From Candidatus Poribacteria bacterium (GTDB lineage: Bacteria > Poribacteria > WGA-4E > GCA-2687025): DNA of 9,658 bases. Within the stretch, counting starts at the first letter, position 1, and each line of letters begins with the position of its first letter. The DNA lies in NCBI GenBank assembly GCA_027625215.1, contig JAQBWJ010000031.1:1-9658 (forward strand), given 5' to 3'. Of the stretch, positions 6,647 to 9,658 are shown piece after piece. Under the pieces are notes generated by a model, which did no database searches, had not been told where the DNA came from, and worked only from the letters and a program-made list of their open reading frames with translations. Position numbers and translations under genes: made by a program.

Positions 6647-6904
6647 CAAGCGTTTGGCATGGAACCTGCCTCTAACAGACTATCCGACATAGGGAGGCGT
6701 CGGGGCAACTTCGGACGAAAATCGTCTCGCAGAGTTTCGGTCTTTCAGCGATACCTTTCACCCGGCTTCGATGTCAATGTACTGTGATCCCAACGATCGA
6801 CCCAACGTTTCTCTAGGACGGATCGTTTTCTTGAGAGTCGTTCGGATCGCACGCACGGCAACCACATTGAACCGAGGTTCGGACTCGGAAGGAGCAAATA
6901 AACC
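6647..6904. promoter_or_regulatory. Divergent intergenic region between the ECF sigma factor and the YceI-like gene
   Basis: This region should hold promoters for two divergent genes. On the plus strand GGAAC (6661-6665) and TCCGA (6683-6687) are separated by 17 bases, like an ECF/sigmaE-type promoter, but would leave a leader of more than 200 bases before the YceI-like start. A 7-base inverted repeat, AACGATC (6792-6798) and GATCGTT (6821-6827), lies in the middle. AAGGAG at 6889-6894 is the ribosome-binding site of the YceI-like gene. No convincing sigma70 promoter or open frame was found. Confidence 0.4.
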
Positions 6905-7747
6905 ATGAAACGATGGACACTACCGTTGGCGCGGTATCTCGTGGTCGCAATGGCGATGGGCGTCGCGCTCGTTGGATCGACGCGCGCGCAGATGGACGAG
7001 GTAACGGAGGAAGGCACGAACTTCCATGCGTCGGCGGACGCGCGCGACATTGTCACGTTCACCTCCAAAGCCCCGCTTGAGAAGATCGTCGGCAAAGCGA
7101 AGAAGACGTGGGCGCATATCAACGTGAAGGACGTAGCGAACATCGTCGGTAAAAAGACCGTGATGGCGACGTTCGTAGTGGACTTGACGACGCTCGACTC
7201 AGGCATCACGTTGCGCGACCAGCACATGCGCGACAACTTCCTTCACACGGGACAGTACCCGAAGGTGACGTTCAGGTTGAACGAGGTCGTCGCGGCGTAC
7301 ACGATCACGATGCAAGGCGAGCGGGAAGTCAAAACGTCGGTCAAAGGGTTGACGGACGGCAAGGAGACCTTCGTGGACGCGAAGGGAACGCTTGACCTTC
7401 ACGGCGTCAAGCGCGAGATCACCGTGACGCGGCTGGGCATCACCTACTTCAAAGCGACCGACGTGACGAAGAACGTGCGTCCGGGCGATCTGCTGAAGGT
7501 GGTCGGCAGTTTCAAATTGGTACTCGGCGACTACAAGATCGAACGTCCGCAGTTCCTGCTGATGAAACTGTCGAATGACGTGATGCTCGATTTCGACGTG
7601 ACGCTCGGCACGGGCGTCGAACCCGGGAAAGACGGAATGATGGCATGCGGTTGCGGCGCGTGCGGTTGCGGCGACGCGAAAAAAGGCTGCGGCGACGCGA
7701 AAAAAGGCTGCGGCGACGCGAAAAAAGGCTGCGGCGTCTGCAAATAG
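6905..7747 (+). CDS. Exported YceI-family protein with cysteine-rich repeat tail
   Basis: The 280-residue product starts with a basic MKR, a hydrophobic stretch (about 7-24) and a likely signal peptidase site near residue 28 (TRA before QM), so it is probably exported. Residues about 48-235 fit the YceI lipocalin-like domain: a TFTSKAPLE opening and the characteristic LRDQHMRDNFLHTGQYPKVTF segment (103-123). YceI proteins bind isoprenoid-like lipids in the periplasm; their cell role is poorly known. The final 33 residues are foreign to the family. They contain eight cysteines (248, 250, 253, 255, 262, 269, 276, 279) and three exact CGDAKKG heptads. This tail could bind metal, form disulfides, or be modified. 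AAGGAG lies ten bases upstream of the ATG. An RpoD-like sigma factor gene follows after 136 bases. Confidence 0.9.
   Translation: MKRWTLPLARYLVVAMAMGVALVGSTRAQMDEVTEEGTNFHASADARDIVTFTSKAPLEKIVGKAKKTWAHINVKDVANIVGKKTVMATFVVDLTTLDSGITLRDQHMRDNFLHTGQYPKVTFRLNEVVAAYTITMQGEREVKTSVKGLTDGKETFVDAKGTLDLHGVKREITVTRLGITYFKATDVTKNVRPGDLLKVVGSFKLVLGDYKIERPQFLLMKLSNDVMLDFDVTLGTGVEPGKDGMMACGCGACGCGDAKKGCGDAKKGCGDAKKGCGVCK
7667..7729 (+). repeat. 21-base in-frame tandem repeat, three exact copies
   Basis: Three identical 21-base units (7667-7687, 7688-7708, 7709-7729) encode CGDAKKG and are followed by a partial fourth (TGCGGC). Each unit contains a run of six A bases. The lack of any difference between copies points to recent expansion or ongoing slippage or recombination, so copy number may vary between strains. 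Confidence 0.97.
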
Positions 7748-7765
7748 CGACTGGCGAGACGGACT

Positions 7766-7792
7766 GGTTGCGGGTCGCCGTGATCCGCAACC
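7766..7792 (+). terminator. Strong hairpin after the YceI-like gene, without a U-tract
   Basis: GGTTGCGG (7766-7773) pairs with CCGCAACC (7785-7792), and the inner GTC/GAT adds three more pairs including one G-U, giving an 11-base stem and 5-base loop. It begins 18 bases after the stop codon. No T-run follows, so it may be a transcript-end stabiliser, a weak or factor-dependent terminator, or a leader element of the next gene. Confidence 0.4.
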
Positions 7793-7868
7793 CAGACCGT
7801 CCCACCGTGGTCGGACGATCTGTCTCGCGCGCATCTCGCAACCGCTATCTGACACGACGAGCCCCAAA

Positions 7869-7875
7869 AGGGAGG
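7869..7875 (+). promoter_or_regulatory. Shine-Dalgarno site fixing the start of the RpoD-like sigma factor
   Basis: AGGGAGG ends eight bases before the ATG at 7884. The in-frame GTG at 7875 overlaps this site and so is an unlikely start. Confidence 0.8.
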
Positions 7876-7883
7876 TGGAGTTC

Positions 7884-8792
7884 ATGGCGGGAATATCCAA
7901 CAAAACGCGCCGGGAATCGCGGACGAGTTCCGACAAGTCGGGCGTTCGCAGCCATCCGGCAGCGCTCTCACAATGGATCGCGCGCATCTCGCAAATCCCG
8001 TTGCTCACTCACGAACAGGAAATTGAGTTGGGTGGGCTCGCCCGCGAGGGCGATCAAGAGGCGTTCACTCGGTTGGTGCAGTCGAACTTGCGACTTGTCG
8101 TGCGAATCGCGACGCGCTACGCCCACCCGAACGTTCCGTTGATCGACCTGGTGCAGGAAGGCAACATCGGGCTGATTCAGGCGGTTGAGCGGTTCGATCC
8201 CGACAAAGGCTATCGGTTCAGCACCTACGCCGTCTGGTGGATTCGTCGAGCCATCCTCCGGTCGCTGTCGTACGATTCGCGCCTGATCTGTCTCCCCGAA
8301 CACATCGTGGCGCGCACCTCCAAAATGGAGCGTCAGCAAACCCAACTTCGACAAAAGTTCGGGCGCGAGCCGGACTCGGTCGAACTCGCGGATGAGCTCG
8401 AAACGACTCCCGAACAGGTCGAATTTTTGTCGAGCGTTTCGTACGATTACGTCTCCATCGACATGGAACTGCCGATGCCGGGTCACATGACCTACTGCGA
8501 CGTGCTGGAGGATGACGGTCAGCGACCCGAACGGTGGTGGGAGAAGTTTCTGCGTAAAGAGGAGGTGTCGCGTCTCCTCGACGTGCTGCCGCCGCGAGAA
8601 CAGGCGATTCTCCGCGCGCGCTTCGGCATCGACGACGGACGACCGCTCACGCTGAAAGAGACGGGCAGGCAGTTCAACCTGACCCGCGAGCGCATCCGCC
8701 AGATCGAAAAGCAGGCGTTGGGGCAACTGCGCGACACATGGGTCCCCAACGGCGAGGCGTCGGACATGGACTTTGCTCCGGCGAACGGGTAA
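7884..8792 (+). CDS. RpoD-like sigma70 factor (group 2 type)
   Basis: The 302-residue protein has a short N-terminus with no region 1.1. Region 1.2 follows (about 26-60, with IARISQIPLLTHEQEIELGG). Region 2 (about 64-135) has the core-binding LIDLVQEGNIGLIQAVERFD and -10 melting helix YRFSTYAVWWIRRAI. Region 3 is at about 145-215. Region 4 (about 225-284) ends in a helix-turn-helix with LTRERIRQIEKQALGQLR. This layout fits group 2 (RpoS/SigB-of-actinobacteria type) sigma factors rather than the larger housekeeping RpoD or a minimal ECF factor. Such factors run stationary-phase or stress programmes on promoters close to the housekeeping type. An acidic tail of about 18 residues follows region 4. 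It sits downstream of the YceI-like gene, 136 bases away, and upstream of a DUF3179 gene on the same strand. Its regulon is unknown. Confidence 0.93.
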   Translation: MAGISNKTRRESRTSSDKSGVRSHPAALSQWIARISQIPLLTHEQEIELGGLAREGDQEAFTRLVQSNLRLVVRIATRYAHPNVPLIDLVQEGNIGLIQAVERFDPDKGYRFSTYAVWWIRRAILRSLSYDSRLICLPEHIVARTSKMERQQTQLRQKFGREPDSVELADELETTPEQVEFLSSVSYDYVSIDMELPMPGHMTYCDVLEDDGQRPERWWEKFLRKEEVSRLLDVLPPREQAILRARFGIDDGRPLTLKETGRQFNLTRERIRQIEKQALGQLRDTWVPNGEASDMDFAPANG

Positions 8793-8870
8793 TCGCGTCA
8801 TCCATTCCGATCCGGTTTGCGTAACGCGCCATATCCCTCGTCCCTCAAGTTGACCGCAAAGGAGTTCATG

Positions 8871-9658
8871 ATGCGCGTTGGTGGCCGCACCGCGGTCGGT
8901 TTGGTCATTTCCCTTCTTATGTCGGTCTTGGGCTGCGCCGAAGCGCAGACGGATGTTTTGGGCGCGCCCGCTCAGATTGACGATGCCGTTGATCCGAGAG
9001 TGAGGGCGCAGTTCCCTGAGTTCTTTCCTGACGGGGTGAATCACACAATCCCGCTCGGCGACATCGCGCACGGCGGCCCGCCGAAAGATGGGATTCCCGC
9101 GCTGACGGACCCCAAAGTCATTCCACTCGCGGCGGCGGACTATTTGGACGACGACGACGTGGTGCTCGGCGTCTCGCTGAACGGCGAAACGCGCGCGTAC
9201 CCCCTCAAAATCCTAAATTGGCACGAGATCGTGAATGATGAACTCGGCGGCAAGCGGATTGCGGTCACGTACTGTCCGCTCTGCGGAACGGGCATTGTAC
9301 TCGACGCAAACGTTCAGGGCCGTTCGCTTGAATTCGGCGTCTCCGGTTTGCTCCACAACAGCGACTTGCTGATGTACGACAGGGACACGGAAACACCCTC
9401 GTTATGGCAACAAGCGTTGGGTCGCGCCGTTGTGGGACCTAGGACGGGTGTCCGGCTCGATATTCTCCCCGTCGCCCATACGCGGTGGGACAAATGGAAG
9501 TCGGCTCACCCGGACTCAACCGTTCTCAGCGCGAACACCGGCTATGGACGAAACTACGCGCGCGACCCGTACGACGGGTACGCCGACGACGACCGTCTGT
9601 TCTTCGGCGTCATCGGGGAGCGTCGCGATCTGCCGCGCAAGACGTGGGTGTACGGCTT
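8871..9658 (+). CDS. DUF3179 domain protein, probably exported or lipid-anchored (cut by window edge)
   Basis: The frame runs off the right edge after 262 complete codons. A hydrophobic leader (about 8-21) ends in VLGC with Cys22, a passable lipobox, so it may be a lipoprotein; cleavage after AEA near residue 25 is the alternative. The domain fits DUF3179 (PF11376): YPLKILNWHEIVND (110-123), TYCPLCGTG (133-141) and FGVSGLLHNSDLLMYDR (155-171). The conserved CPLC and His residues suggest metal or redox chemistry, but the family is uncharacterised. The ATG at 8871 is preferred because GGAG lies six bases upstream; the adjacent ATG at 8868 would leave only three. It is spaced 78 bases from the sigma factor gene on the same strand, so co-transcription is possible. 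Confidence 0.92.
   Translation, partial: MRVGGRTAVGLVISLLMSVLGCAEAQTDVLGAPAQIDDAVDPRVRAQFPEFFPDGVNHTIPLGDIAHGGPPKDGIPALTDPKVIPLAAADYLDDDDVVLGVSLNGETRAYPLKILNWHEIVNDELGGKRIAVTYCPLCGTGIVLDANVQGRSLEFGVSGLLHNSDLLMYDRDTETPSLWQQALGRAVVGPRTGVRLDILPVAHTRWDKWKSAHPDSTVLSANTGYGRNYARDPYDGYADDDRLFFGVIGERRDLPRKTWVYG

Noticed and set aside
6792..6827. 7-base inverted repeat AACGATC/GATCGTT as an operator
   Set aside because: The arms are 22 bases apart and short. It is noted within the intergenic entry but is not strong enough to call.
6745..7236. Minus-strand frame of 163 codons at the 5' side of the YceI-like gene
   Set aside because: Most of it is antisense to the signal peptide and YceI domain, and it has no good ribosome-binding site or family resemblance.
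7667..7729. CRISPR-like or regulatory repeat array
   Set aside because: The units are directly adjacent with no spacers, are in frame, and encode a heptad, so this is a protein repeat.
7825..7994. A 17-base direct repeat (TCGCGCGCATCTCGCAA at 7825-7841 and 7978-7994)
   Set aside because: The match does not extend on either side, and one copy lies inside conserved region 1.2 of the sigma factor. Its low-complexity CG-rich half makes chance plausible, so no attachment-site or duplication claim is made.
7968..9071. Long open frame on the minus strand, 367 codons
   Set aside because: It covers the antisense of the RpoD-like sigma factor and the start of the DUF3179 gene, both clearly real. The product has no recognisable motif.
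1..9658. Defence system, prophage, toxin-antitoxin pair or biosynthetic cluster
   Set aside because: No nuclease, helicase, transposase, integrase, phage structural gene, toxin-antitoxin pair or multi-enzyme assembly was seen. The genes are metabolic, membrane and regulatory types.

Overview
The window is a stretch of bacterial chromosome with moderately high GC, dense coding and short intergenic gaps. It holds ten or eleven ordinary-looking genes and two that are cut by the window ends. The mix includes a CobW-type GTPase, a DUF6807 (PmoA-like) protein, a phytanoyl-CoA dioxygenase-type oxygenase, a DUF3179 protein and several sigma factors. It resembles what is found in Candidatus Poribacteria, Planctomycetota and similar environmental lineages. 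That placement is inference from gene content; there is no rRNA or other marker gene here to settle it.

Layout, left to right. (1) 1-683, minus strand: the N-terminal part of a CobW/G3E GTPase (metallochaperone family), running off the left edge. (2) 684-946: a 263-base spacer with three copies of a GTCATTCTGAGT motif, two of them bounding a MITE-like inverted-repeat element. (3) 947-3596, minus strand: a probable three-gene unit read DUF4149 membrane protein, then an unrecognised multi-pass membrane protein, then a DUF6807 protein. The first two genes overlap by ATGA. (4) 3663-4745, plus strand: pterin-4a-carbinolamine dehydratase followed directly by a HAD-family phosphatase. (5) 4751-6627, minus strand: an ECF-type sigma factor with a C-terminal SnoaL-like domain, followed 47 bases later by a 2-oxoglutarate/Fe(II) oxygenase of the PhyH family. 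(6) 6628-6904: a divergent intergenic region of 277 bases. (7) 6905-9658, plus strand: an exported YceI-family protein with an unusual cysteine-rich repeat tail, an RpoD-like group 2 type sigma factor, and a DUF3179 protein cut by the right edge.

Most genes belong to recognised families, and no CRISPR array, tRNA, rRNA, transposase or phage module was found. The most distinctive item is the YceI-like protein. Its last 33 residues hold eight cysteines and three exact heptad repeats, CGDAKKG, encoded by a 21-base tandem repeat; this suggests a metal-binding or post-translationally modified tail. Second-tier observations are the sigma factor-oxygenase pair, a small hairpin that places a Shine-Dalgarno sequence in its loop, the palindromic repeat element, and the unrecognised membrane protein coupled to DUF4149. 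I see no convincing evidence of a wholly new multi-gene system.
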